Shown here: one piece after another, positions 11,101-23,353 of the stretch | How the letters are laid out: each line of letters starts with the position of its first letter | Numbering within the stretch: position 1 is the stretch's first letter | Assembly: GCA_029531795.1 (NCBI GenBank) | Contig: JAPEIS010000007.1 | Location: 992,001-1,056,000, forward strand | Source of the DNA: Sclerotinia nivalis | Taxonomy: Eukaryota; Ascomycota; Leotiomycetes; Helotiales; Sclerotiniaceae | Length of the DNA stretch: 64,000 nucleotides | Direction: 5' to 3' | Program-made: the position numbers and the translations under genes | The notes under the pieces: model-generated | Told to the model about the DNA's origin: nothing | Databases searched by the model: none | What the model saw: the letters and a program-made list of their open reading frames with translations, nothing else

Positions 11101-14100
11101 GGCTATGGATGGGTGGGTGTGCCAAGGATGCAAATGTAACGAATACAACGAATCATATATACCAATCAGTAGCCAGCGGTCCGGCCAGATTTCACGGGAG
11201 ATATCAACCAGGGAGAGAGTCAGAGACTCCTCGGTCAAAGTTTAACCAGGGGGTCCACGTTTATCGAAGAGTGGATAATTATCTGACTGAATAATCAACC
11301 AAATTTCGAGTTACCAATATTGGCAAGTTAAGTGAAGGAAGTATTGGATAGGATCATGCGGGTATTGCTCTTGAATAGGAGCAGACACTGTAGCAATTTT
11401 GATTATGTACCGATTGAGTATGTTGTGACGATGAGACCATGGGAGCGAGAAAGATTACAAATAACACCTATATGCAGGTGGTGAAAGTCGCTGCTACTAT
11501 CTGTACATGAATCGATTGGCATCATCTAGGAATAGATAAAAAGGCAACAACATCTGAGATACCGTCGCATTTCGATGCGATATGCATAATTCTGAATTTA
11601 TCTTGGCTTTAGAATAACCTCCCTGTCAACTTTTCGTTTCTCGTTTCTCGTTTCTCGTTTGGACAATGAAGGGGTCCTGGCGGATGAGCTGTCATCCGCG
11701 TGAGGCAACTCGATCATAAAACTTAAATGTGTGTTTGTATAAGCCAAACCCTGAATGCGGATCAATTGATCATCTGGGTATGCGACGAGGAAAATTTCGT
11801 TCCTCCGAAGCCTACCTTCTGAAGGCGAACCAAACCTTCCTTTTCTCTCTATCTTTTAATTGGCATGTGATTTGTGAATATTACCTGTTTCGTTTGTCTA
11901 CGTAACCAACCTGCAGCAATTGAGTGGTGGCAAGCTTCATAATTTGACAGATATTTCTTCCCTTCTTACCGCTGCTGGCTGCTTCTCCATTTTGGCTGCA
12001 TTCATCACTTTACCAATGATTCGTGCTTGGTTTCTATCACAATAGACATTTCGGGAATTTATTGGATTCGTCGGAATAACAGTTTGTCCTCCTTCCATAT
12101 GCGATGAAATGGCGTGTTTTATTGGTTATCACGCACGAGTTGACCTAATCCAGATGAATCACCTTGCGTTTTGGTACTGATTTGGGATAACTGTTCAGCT
12201 TGCCGAGATTGAATGAATGCTGTGAAGTGAACTCGATGCGAGTTACGATTTGCGTATCTTGCAAAATGTCCCTCAAATCAATATTTTGTCTTTCTCAGCT
12301 GACCAACAGATATACATGACATGGGGTGTGAATTTGCCCACTTTCAAAGCTCTATATCCGCAAATTCCCCTGCTCTTCCGCCCTCTTCCCCTCTTTACGA
12401 CTTTTCATCTCCACTCTTGGCCCATAATTCGCCTTCTAAGATGATTGAAAGATGATCAGTTTGAACAGGCCCAGCCAACAATAATTGGACAAATTGTCCG
12501 TGACTTCCGCCGACAGGATCCAGAGACCGGGTGAGCAGCGTGGATTTATCATATTGTGTGGTAACGGGGACAGGGTAATTCTATGAATCCTTCGTAAGGA
12601 CAACAAGTGATCGCACATGAGAAACATTTTACCCTTCGGCTCCACTATCTTGTTGTTACTCCATACCTCGCAACATCGACTGAAAGAGGAGAAACAGATT
12701 GCAAATCCATTCGTCGTTGAATGTAATTTTCGGAAGAGCGGACATTGAATGCCACCAGGTCACAACTTACAAATGCAAAGCAACATCTATCTCACATCTG
12801 CCGTTACTTTGGCAAGGGTTCGGTAGGATAGATGTGATATGCGGTTCTGCGCCTGCAGCTTTCCTCACTCGGTGAGATGTGTGGCTGAAAGGGCGCAGCA
12901 AAAGTGGGAGAATAGTAAATAAAGTGTTGTTTGGTGCGAGGGAATTTCTGATTTTCCTAACTTTCCGGAATCGAAAGATTTATCTCGTAAAGTTTGAGCA
13001 GATTTATACAGGATGTTGAAGTGGAGGTATTTAAAGACATGTCGTTCAGAATAAACCCTTGAGGTATTTGAGATCTTAGTTCTCAAATAAGCATTTTTTT
13101 TATGGTACTGGATATAGTGTTGTGCACCTAAGTCGTGGCTATGTGTCTACTAAAATCGTTCACCCGCAGTAGCAGCTCCCGACATAACGGTCATGGGAAT
13201 CCATTAGCAGGTTCTGGTTTAATTATCTATCATCCATGTATGTGAGTGGTGGGAAGCGAGTTACTAAGAGATAGAAACGATAATTCTGGGAAAAGCATCA
13301 TTTTAAGGGCGACGCCAAAGAAACAGGGGAAAATGAAACTAGATAGATCGTCATTTAGGGGCGATCTAATAGTGTAGTAACTTTTTATATCAGACTATTT
13401 AGTATCAATGATCAATGAAGTCGCTCTTTTGGATCTTTTGGATAACTTCATCATATAATCAATCAATTATCGTAACACATCAGACAGCGGCAACGACAAT
13501 AAGAACCGCCCCTCCCACGGCAAAAAGAGTTCCGCCACCCCCAAGAAACTTTAACTGGGATGAAATATGAAAAATATGACATATCATAATTTTCCAATTT
13601 TTCACCGCATATCTGGATAAAAAGGTCTATTTACTCATGAATAATGTGTACCATGATCATCGATTTTCATTAACTTTTCTACCGTACTCGATGAGTTGTG
13701 TGCGACACGGAAAATCCAAATCCATTCGCAGTCTCCCACCCCATTTGAATTTCGTTTTCCGTCCCTGTTGAATTTCTCGTATATGTCGACGAAACAAATT
13801 GATATAGGAATCACAAGAATCCTTGGAAAGCACACACAGACTCCGTAAATATACATTTTCTCGGACTACAAGTATTTGTATGGGGATCACGAAAATCATA
13901 TCACCCAATCATTTAGCCCCCAAATCTTGATTTTTTGACGAAGAATGGAGTGGGCAAATGGATCCAGAATTTCAGATTGAAAACGCATGAGTTGTTGAGT
14001 TTTGCTAAAATCTCCACATGTAGGCTGAGGAGTCGACTCAAGACAACACCATGACCATGCCATGTCCTCTTATGCCTGTTTGAATGGTTTGACATGACTT

Positions 14101-17100
14101 GATAAGTTGATTGATCTGACTAGCCCTCCCCATGTAGCCAATCTTTTTCGGCGAAATGATGATACAGTACGTAAAATGACCGGGAAATCTTCGCCCTTCT
14201 TCATCTATTCCCTGGACATTTGGAAGAGAAGCTTCCATACATATCTCCATCTCAAAATCTTTATCGTGTTTGTGTTACTTGATTGTAATTTTCATTGCCA
14301 ATCGAACCAATTCAATATCAAAATATATCTCCATGGACCTCGAACTAAGGAAGAGAAATCATAGCGTCGTTAATAACTGCACGAAATAATAATACAAATC
14401 TACGGAAGTACTTTGACCACCCAACAACCTTGTAAACAAAAGTCTGTGTAGATTGTGTAGGCTTGTGCACATCTGCATTCTGGCGTCAGTAGACAAAACT
14501 TGGCAAAAGGATGGAACTGGAGATAATCCGTTTCTTACTTCTAGACAATGGACAATCCTTTGTACATGCTCGTAATTAGAGTTTAGCCCCTCTCTACTCC
14601 GTACTCGATGCATATTAAAGTGGCAAAATAAGGAAGGATCAAGGTATCAACAGTATCACAAGGTCCAGTGTTGATAAAAGAGACTTCGAACAGTTACGGA
14701 GTAGTTCCCTATCATACCGTAGCTGCCGCTTTCTACTCCCTGAGTTCAATCTATTCAATCTGCTGAGTGCGCACCGTTCGCCAAATGCATTTCTCAATAC
14801 GGATACAGCAGGGTTTAATATCTTACATGACCTCAAAAGATAATCGGATAATTCGAAAATCGGATCATTCCATTTCCTTCTTCTTTTGTACATGATAATC
14901 CAAATGTAGACGCTCATCCGACTCTCTTTTAGGATGCCAATTTTACACGCTCAGCAACAATACACAAACCTCGGTTGAAACACCCGTCATGATTCGACAA
15001 TTATTCCCTCGTCTATTCAGGCCCCTTTGAACGCTTTTCGAAAACTCTTCCTTGTTGACAATACGATACATACATATGTATCCGCCTGTAGCCGGCGAAA
15101 GGACCCGATATTTCCCATCTCGAATATTCATTCAGCAGTGCTAGGATACGGCGATGATCCAATTACAAGTCGATCTTCTACACGTCAATCTATCAAAATG
15201 CGACATCGATGTTAGATGTTGGATGTTAGATTTACGCTTCATCCATGGTATTGCGGGACTGTGTAACATGTCTCGCCCAAATTTACCAGTATTTTAGTCA
15301 GGAACTATACAGCTAATAAGTACCTCTATCCCTCTCCATTCAATCATATCACCTACCCGTCGGAGACTCTAGCTCAAGTTGAATCTCGGTTCTGTATGAT
15401 CGAGGCTCTAAATGATGGTTCCCGTGTGTCCCCACTTCGTTCCTTTGAAATGTTCAAACTTTGACTTCTCATTCGTTGTATTGATTCTGCATTATAAGAC
15501 GCGGCACAGCACAAAAAGGAGTACCTACAGTATACTGTATGTACCTTTTGTAGATTTTCATTATTTCTGGTTCAAGGTTGTGCGGGCGCGCACCTCCTTC
15601 CTAATTCTGTTTATGCGTCGCTTCTATACTTTATTCCATACATCAAAGGCTTTTCCGATTTGCTCCAAACTCGGTTGTTATCCTAGTTGGATATCCAGCC
15701 ACCGGCATGGGTTACACAAAGATATCTGTGCGGGTAATCAATATCGCATTGCTTCATTCACACCCCATCAAGTGATTGAAGTACTCCCACCTACTACCCC
15801 ATCCCATTTATACCTCACCCGAAAGTTTTTGACCTAAACTCAAATTTACGAACACCCACCGTGCACTGCAAACAATCTTGGTGCATCCTTCAGGTTATCA
15901 AACTGTTTTGAGTAAATAGTGGTCCTGTTCTGCAACTTCCGACAATACTTCCCGTATATAGATCTACTTACGGAGTACTTCCGCCCCATTCTTTGGCTCG
16001 AAGTTCTAGTCCTCGCACTATGAGATCTGCATCAAGTCCCGCTCGCGGCAATATTGGTCGTACAAAGCTAGAAGAGACGCAGGCTTGAGCGCTACGAAGG
16101 CGGGCAGTTATACGTTCCGAAATGAATGCATGTGAATTTTGCAAAAACATCCATCTTTCGCAAGGTGCACCCTATAGAGTCTCTTGTGCAGATGCTAGCT
16201 CCTTCACAGAACGCAATCGCATATATGCATAGCTATGGGGCAGAAGTCTGTCCACACTTAGACTTCCCCGAATAAGCAGCCTTTCTCCCATGAACCCAGA
16301 ACTGCAGGATGAATCACAAAGATTTTTGACACCAACGTCATCAGTCTGGATGTGCGAATAACCTTACACAGTTCAAAAGCGATGTACATGCTGTTCGGTC
16401 AGATTTAAAGGGCAGGTCTGAGCTCGTGAATCACTGGCCCCATCCATCGTCAATAATCTGCAAATGCCTGTGCATGAACAACACATAGTTCAGCTCAAAA
16501 CCCTTTAATTGACAGAGAGATTGAAACACGGGGTATGCACGCGCCAAAGATTTTTACTAATTCGCGAACTCGACGACTAGATCGGGGACGTATCCGGCAA
16601 CACCGAAATGACAGCTTTTTATTGGTATCTAAGAATCAAGCGCTTCAAGGTTAGGTATTGCATCCAAAACGAATCATCGATTCTGAATTTTGATATTGTG
16701 GTGTAAAGCAATTTCCACTTCCTCGACTTCAGCTCTTAATGACACTTCCTGTCTCATGAAAAAGTTCTCCACGATTATGCTGAGACGGAGAAGGGTAGAA
16801 GGGAAGGGAAGAACGAGCGCGTAATTTCCACCGCCAATGTGTTGTGTGTGTATGAATGTGAATATGCAGTATATGTCAGGGATAAACATGTGATCGTCTG
16901 CATAAAAGGTACGAGTCAGGAATCCTTACATATTGGGCATTCCTGCACCTATCGCCACGGATGGGTTGCATCCAGATCCCATACAAGTGGAGTGTGTCCA
17001 ATTTTTCAGCTATCCCCCCCTGATTCTCGAATCAGCATAATATTGGCGAAAGACTTTTATCGCAAAAGGACTTCTTCCAATTGAAAGAGGACTAACTGGT

Positions 17101-17467
17101 TTGGCCTCGGCTGACTGATTTTCGTTGATGTTTGAAGGGGGTCGAGTCATTCCCACATACGCATTGCTTGTTTCCTTGTGGATTGAAATCTAAATCCTTG
17201 TTAGCGGTCTTTTTGGCTCCCTGAATACATATACCTCGCTTGCTCGCTTGCACGCTCGTCCGCCAGATGATGACAAGGAACAACAAAAAGCAAATGGTGT
17301 CGACTCCACATATGCAATCGACAAGATCATCCAGGAGTCAAGAGATGGAATTCTGCACCAGTGTGCGCTGCGTGCCATGCCATGCGTTTCCTGTTCATCG
17401 TGACATGATATCGGTCGATGACATACTCGGTCGTCGATTAGAGTGCCTCTGCCTTTCGAATCACGAG

Positions 17468-18300
17468 TCAATATCCTCGAGCATCAATGGTAAGCTGGCC
17501 ACAAATTGAGCTTTTCCCTGGGGGCGTTTTCTTTGGGGGCGTTTTCCCTGGGGGGTGCTTGACCGCTGTTGTCTCGAAAGGTTGCGGAACAGAGTGATGT
17601 TGTGACGGTCGTACTTTTGGTGTTGGTGCTGGTGTTTGAAGAAAGTTCTTCTGTTGAATAGTAGCAGTCAAGGCATCGTCACACCAATAGTATTGAGCCC
17701 AAACTGCCTATGCCGGCGGACATGGTAAGTTAAATGTTGTGTCTAGAGATTCGCTACTACGGACGTCCAATTGCCAGGGTTTTCGCACGGTAACTTGGTA
17801 GCAAGGAGATGGGATGACAGGAGGATACTTTGTCTCTGTATTCCTTCGGTAGCCGAAGGGTAGAATTTGGTAGTTTTGGGTTGATGTCTTCTCGATTCAC
17901 GTAGTGGCGTTTACAATATTGTGATGCTAAAGTCCAGGAAGAGACACTTATACGACAGAAAGATCTTGAAGTTTAGTGCTAGAAACAGATATTACAACAA
18001 TCCTTATCATTTTCCAGCATCCCTCCTTCTCCTCACATAAACGTCCTTACTTACTTACAAAGCCGCCTTTCCACCGCTCAGCATCCCATCATTTTTATCT
18101 GCAGTTGGAACTTTAACTTGGTCTTGGTGAATAAATCCGTGCAAATGTAATAGGTATAGAGTGGATTGCAGATAACATTCGTGAGATGAACAACAAATAC
18201 ACTTCGCATTATATCTGCATCCAGGAGACGCGGGACGATCATCTTCGAAATTGAGAATTGGAATTCTAGGGTGTTGATGCTGATGAGGAATAGGAATAGG
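17468..18300 (-). pseudogene. Possible gene relic or unrecognised spliced gene
   Basis: On the minus strand a long frame reads roughly 17880 to 17468. It includes ILPFGYRRNTETKYPP, QVTVRKPWQLDVRSSE, CPPA, one in-frame TAG, AVWAQYYWCDDALTATIQQK and a Lys/Pro-rich end (PPGKTPPKKTPPGK). Upstream, about 18300-18062, another minus frame reads ILNFEDDRPASPGCRYN, then a Cys/His-rich patch (CICCSSHEC) and DKNDGMLSGGKAA. It ends at a good GTAAGTAAGT donor. The composition is protein-like, but I could not join the two parts in one frame, and the in-frame stop argues for decay. No family is recognised. This could be chance. Confidence 0.25.
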
Positions 18301-18351
18301 AATTCGATGATATCGTATTGCGATATAATGGTGAATTTGTGGTGAGAGAGA

Positions 18352-18426
18352 GGTGTAGAGGTAGGAATTGTAGAGGTAGGAGGTGTAGAGGTAGGAGGTG
18401 TAGAGGTAGCAAGTGTAGAAGCAAGG
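18352..18426. repeat. 15-bp tandem repeat (GTGTAGAGGTAGGAG)n
   Basis: Four to five imperfect copies of a 15-bp unit are visible. On the minus strand it encodes LYTSY repeats that extend the frame listed above, which is a reason not to trust the N-terminal part of that frame. Confidence 0.85.
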
Positions 18427-20270
18427 AGAAAGCCCTAAATGAATTATATTATTTATATATATATATACCTGTTGCAACATATTTCCAATGTTCCGGATCT
18501 GCGTATTTCGAGTATTTCTACCAGTATCGATAGAGTGATAGGTTACGGGACTTCGATGCGAGGTCTATTGTTGCTGCTGTTGGGTTGGATTGTATGATGT
18601 AATTTGTTAGTTAGTGACGATCCATTACAGTTCTTAGATCGTGCAGTGTTGTATCCTCTCCTTGTGTTAAATTTCCATACCTCTCCCGCGTCCAACGCCC
18701 GTTCGCACTACATACAACCATTTATCCCCCAGCAATTTTTCGATTCCGTTTGCTTTGCTTTGGTTCTGCTACCTCATATATCTCGAATTGTCCCACGGTA
18801 TCTCGTGTTTTACAGTACTTTTACTTATGCTCTTGAGCCTAATTCACTTATACATGCTGGCCTATCGTATATATATATGTTATATTCCTCTAGTTTACTT
18901 TATCAGTAGGTATTTTTTAAATTTTATGTGTTCTCTGTGTCTTGGTTCGCTCTTGAGGAGTGTCTACTATTTTCTACGGGAAGAGTGGGGGAATGAATGA
19001 ATGTAGATCCTGCTATCCAAGTGATGAATCGAGGTACGATGGCGAGCGTATATAGTCACGTTGATGTATGGTTTACATCTCCTCGTGCATTGCAAATAAA
19101 AGGTAGAAGAACATCTAGAAGTCAGAATATATCGTATTAAATCGTACGAGGAAAGTGAGGTGTGAGATGTGTGTTCAGTTCCGATAAATAAATATATGAT
19201 CTATTACTGTTGAGTGTATGGACGATAACGTATAAATCACCTCGCATCTAGAGATAGAGGATAGATTGGTTTTTAGAAACTATAGTTTCTGGATGGGTAG
19301 CTATTTGATATGTTATCTGAGGCTGTATAAATGGGTTTTGCTTTATTGCTTCCATAATATCAATTTTTAAATAGGCGATGTCTGCACCTGGAGATTCTCT
19401 CTCATATACATATACATATACTTTGACATGATGTGTAAGTTTCGTGTCATAGAAGAATCTCGGTATGAATGGATGAATGACTTACTAAATTGCTCTTAAA
19501 TGCAAGCGTGGAATTCATAATGCGAGATATGAAGTTCGTGCATTGTACTTTGTCCGCTAACACTTTCGAGGGTACGGGTAAAATTAATTTTTGGGGGCTC
19601 TGATATTACAAGAAATTGAACCAATATCGTTTAACGCAAATCGAACCCCTGAAAGATATGTCCCACCATGAGACTACAAGGAACTCACCGTGCGCCAGTA
19701 TATCAAACTGGTTGGTGGGTATCGGGATCCACTCGCTTCTTCCAGCTGAAGTTATTCGCATTAATGACAGTAGTGGGAAATAGTTGCACGCACTAAAAAT
19801 AGCTGGTGGTAAAGAGAGAAAAGCTTATTGGCCGTTTGAGTAGTATACTAATTGCACTATTTTGTAACGCTAACACTGTTCATGTGCTCATACTTAGCTT
19901 TAATTAGCAAGCCAAATCTTAGCATCAAATATATGACGTGTGGATGGCGATACAGATTGTATATGAATATCTCAATCACAGTACAAGTCAAAGGACAGAT
20001 AGGTGGCAAGATAGTCATGAATCAATGGCAAAGTAACAGCACATAGCATTGAGGGATACAAATGGAATATACAAGTCTCGTCAAGCTTTTTCTTTCTCGG
20101 TTTTCCGAACTTACCTGAGGGGCTTCTCGAGATGGATGGAATAGTGTATAAATAGTGTATAAGCTTCGTTTTTGGGGCTTTAAGAAAGAACTACTTTCGC
20201 TTCTCCCGTTTTCTCACTAGAGGATCTCTACTGGGAGAGGTTTCCTTATCTGTAATTGTAAAGAGGCTTG
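18427..20270. other. Non-coding stretch
   Basis: I see nothing here that supports a gene. Frames are short and hydrophobic because of AT-richness. It contains a perfect 16-bp palindrome AGAAACTATAGTTTCT around 19276-19291 and short TATA runs. Confidence 0.5.
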
Positions 20271-20274
20271 AGAG

Positions 20275-20500
20275 AGATGGAAGTAGATGGAGATATATTA
20301 TGATAAATGAAAATAAATGGTGATAGATAAAAGTAGATAAATGGGAGGAAATGAAAAAGAAGGGAGATACATGAAAATTGATAAAGAAAGATAAAGACAG
20401 ATATTGAAAATAGATATTGAAAATGAATATTGAAGGTAGATGAACAAGATAAATGATAAAGATAGATGATAAAGATAGATGATAAAGATATATGGTAATG
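20275..20500. repeat. GATA-rich minisatellite, left block
   Basis: Imperfect repeats of GATAGATGATAAA, GATATTGAAAATA and related words form the left flank of a repeat island whose larger right block lies at 21.36-22.03 kb. Minus-strand frames through it give only Ile/Tyr/Leu/Ser repeats. Confidence 0.85.
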
Positions 20501-20554
20501 ATTGATTGATTGATTTAATTAACGTCCACACTGAGTCAAAGACTATCTAGGACG

Positions 20555-20580
20555 GTTAAGAGCTCAATCGAGCTCTTAAC
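20555..20580. other. Perfect 11-bp inverted repeat with 4-base loop
   Basis: GTTAAGAGCTC, loop AATC, GAGCTCTTAAC. A second small hairpin (GCTAT, CTAA, ATAGC) follows about 20 bp later. The structure sits between the left GATA block and the possible gene relic and ends the repetitive sequence. As RNA or single-stranded DNA it would fold stably. It has no U-tract that would make it a bacterial-type terminator. Confidence 0.85.
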
Positions 20581-20726
20581 AGATGGCTATGGGTAGTGCT
20601 ATCTAAATAGCATACAGGTTTGTATATATTTTTGATGGGGGAAGTGAAAACTAATACTGGGGAGCAAAGCCCGACCTCTATACGGCATCGCATATAAAGA
20701 TAAAAATACCAATCAAAGCATTACAC

Positions 20727-21300
20727 TCATAATTTTCCAAATCCGATCCCTCTATCAATCAAATCCAAACAACCTTCCTTCACATCAACTCTTTGCCCTG
20801 TTCGTAACTTCCCAGCGGTCATGCCTTGCCTAATATCGACTTCATAGAACCCTCCAAACCATGGGGATATTGATCCTACAAGGTGCCCCAATCCTGTATG
20901 TAGTATATCCTCCACCGAATTCTATGGCAGATACGTCATTAGCTCGGGTCGTTCCACGCAGCTCCTCCAAGTATATGAATTGTTGTTGTTTTGATTCGAA
21001 TCGAAGGAGGTAAGGCCTGAACCTTAAAACCGAATTTGATAAATCGCGTTTGATGCCCCAGAGGGATCTTGGAGATGATTTTGTGGTATATTGTCGTAGA
21101 TGATGGTGTTGTCCTTTGTTTCGTAATAAAAGTAGTGTTGTAGAAAGCACAATCCGATAATGCGATTGTCAAAAAACCGAGATCTGGCCTTTGCTATCAG
21201 CCAACTCGGAGGCAAAAAACATCGCGATCGGGTGCCTCTTCCTCTTCCAATCACTACGACTTTATCAAATGACTCAAACTTAGCTCTGCAGACTCTAATA
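20727..21300 (-). pseudogene. Possible spliced gene or remnant inside the GATA island
   Basis: The last exon is the more convincing part. After a CTAAT branch-point-like word and a CATAG acceptor (exon start near 20923) the minus strand reads NSVEDILHTGLGHLVGS, SPWFGGFYEVDIRQGM, RTGQRVDVKEGCLD and LIDRGIGFGKL, then a stop at 20727. Upstream frames read NTIIYDNIPQNHLQDPSGAS (about 21110-21050). A frame overlapping the acceptor reads KQQQFIYLEELRGTTRA. I could not place a consensus donor that joins them, so this may be a decayed or rearranged gene. No family is recognised. GATA-type minisatellite lies on both sides. Confidence 0.35.
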
Positions 21301-21359
21301 ATTAAATAAAAGAGCTGGAGGTTCGTAGAGGACACCGCGTACAGGTGTTGAGTCTTGTC

Positions 21360-22030
21360 CTCCAAGATATATGGTAAAGATATATGGTAAAGATAGGTTC
21401 TGAAGATGAATGATAGATGTTGAAAATACTGGCAATAGATATTGAAAATAGATATTGAAGATAGGTTCTGAAGATAGATAATAGATATAATAGATAGTAA
21501 AGATAAATAGCAAAGATAGGCAATAAATATTGAAGATAGATGGCATAGATAGATATTAATAATAGATGTTGAAGTTAGATGTTGAAGTTAGATGTTGAAG
21601 TTAAATGTTGAAGTTAGATGTTAAAAAAGATAAAGATCGAGATAAAGATTGAAAATAGATATTACAGGTATGAAAGGTTGATATTAGAGATAAATGTTGA
21701 AGATATTAAAGACAAATATTGAAGACAAATATTGAAGACAGATAGGAGATATTGAGGACAGTTATTCAGCACAGATATTAAAAACAGATATTGAAGAGAT
21801 AGATATTCAGGATAGATAGAGGACAGATAATGAAGAGATAGATATTGAAGAGATAGATATTTAAGAGATAGATATTGAGGATAGATATTGGAGATAGATA
21901 TTGGAGATAGATATTGGAGATAGATATTGAAGGGATAAATATTAAGGATAGATATTAAGGATAGATATTGAGGATAGATTTGAAGATAGATTTGAAAATA
22001 TTTAAGATAAATGAAGAAGATAGATGAAGA
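21360..22030. repeat. GATA-rich minisatellite, right block
   Basis: About 670 bp of imperfect repeats are built from GATAGATATTGAAGATAG, GATATTGGA, GTTAGATGTTGAA and similar words, with clear local amplification (three GATAGATATTGGA copies near 21.89 kb, four GTTAGATGTTGAA copies near 21.57 kb). The 145-residue minus-strand frame through it is Ile/Tyr/Leu/Ser low complexity and is not taken as a gene. Confidence 0.9.
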
Positions 22031-23353
22031 GGAGAAATTTTTCGGACGGGAGGAAATGTGGACTTTATATAGATTTTGGTCTAATAGCTTGGTGACCACT
22101 CGATGTCCTACTTAGTCCCGAATAGTACATTCGATAAGTCAAAATCGGAACTCGATGCTCGAAAGAATCTAGCTTCTGATTCCAGTATCATTAGCCCTTC
22201 AAATGAGGGACAGGCGAATTACTGGTCTAGTAAGTAAGTAAGAAAGTGTAATTTTGCGGTAAATCGGGATTCCGATAAAGAATAACCTAATGTCAGTCTT
22301 TCATGAAGACTAGAAGGCAAAAGTGTTTTAGAATAAAACAGCTTCAATTAAACACCAATAAGAAGACTCGAAAACCTTGCATCATGATGATTAGCTAGTA
22401 CATTAGGAGGTCGAATGGGAAAGCACTTTTGCCGGAAAATCCGATCACTGGACTAGTAAATGCATGATGTATTCTGAATGCACAGAATTAATAACCCCTA
22501 CAATCAGGGAGAACTTCGACTCGGACTTTGGTATCATTTTACCTAGGCTTGAACCTTGATTGATCGTTTAACTGTAGACAGGTAGATTTGATATCAAACT
22601 CCTCTTGTGGTAGAGTTCAGAGGTTCAAATAAGGTTTAAGGCGGATTAGAGGGTACGATCAGGCTTAATAGTTCAATGCTCAGAGCGAGGATGGATATTT
22701 GAAGAGGCATAAAGCTCTAATGGCCAGGTATGGATGTGAAGGCTTAACTTGCAACTGAATTTTTTTTTGCTATGTCAATCGTCTCCCTGGGAACTGAGGG
22801 ATAGGGCGATGAGAAATCACTTGCCAACTGTTGATGAAGTAGATGCTAGAAATACCAAGCAAAATTGCTCATAGAATTGATGTAATTGCAACGTAGCCAG
22901 AATTTATGTTCCGTTTTCGAATCCTATAAATGAAACGCATGGTAAGGCTTAAGACATGAGCTGTTGATCACGCAAAGTAATAGCTCTTGGGAGGAAAGAG
23001 AAAGAGAATGGTAGCATTGCTACGATTTGCTCAGGATGTATAGCACCATGCACTTCCCCAGGAAAATAACTATTATAACGAGGCAGTCCATCATTGGAAC
23101 ATGATCATGTGCACTATTAAAGACCATATGCTAGTACGGCAGCGTGCTTCCCTGGGTTAACAATTGCCGCCATGATTCCAGGACAATTCTGAGCCTCGCC
23201 TATCCATAATACATAGAGGGTGTCTAAAATCACGACACTTAAAACTCCATATTCAACAACTCGACATTAAAAACATTAAGACACCAAACAACTCGACAAG
23301 CACGCAGATCCGCCCAAGGGAATTGGCAACTTAGAATCAACCACCTCAACACA
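22031..23353. other. Non-coding stretch before the small membrane-protein gene
   Basis: No gene is supported. The last 100-200 bp are probably the promoter and 5' leader of the plus-strand gene at 23354. Confidence 0.5.

Larger units (their letters stand above)
6531..17467. other. Gene desert upstream of the Con7-like gene
   Basis: This is close to 11 kb with no open frame that shows a recognisable domain or a sensible exon chain. It is not obviously RIP-degraded: GC content looks ordinary and TpA is not dominant. It contains a 14-G run (6765-6778), pentanucleotide and CAAAT/CAATC repeats (7.66-7.77 kb), short GTAGGTAGC and GTGGA tandem repeats (8.05-8.13 kb) and CGTTT runs (11.63-11.66 kb). 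The first 1-2 kb presumably include the promoter and 5' leader of the Con7-like gene. The rest could hold distal regulatory DNA or unrecognised non-coding transcripts. Confidence 0.55.

Noticed and set aside
15412..15837. 141-codon plus frame in the desert
   Set aside because: Phe/His/Ser/Arg-rich, few acidic residues, and no motif or helix pattern typical of a membrane protein.
19630..19700. Possible tRNA on the minus strand (GGTTCGATTTG word)
   Set aside because: The bases around TTCGATT do not pair as a T-stem, and no anticodon arm or acceptor stem can be formed.
21662..22099. 145-codon minus frame
   Set aside because: Low-complexity Ile/Tyr/Leu/Ser translation of the GATA minisatellite.
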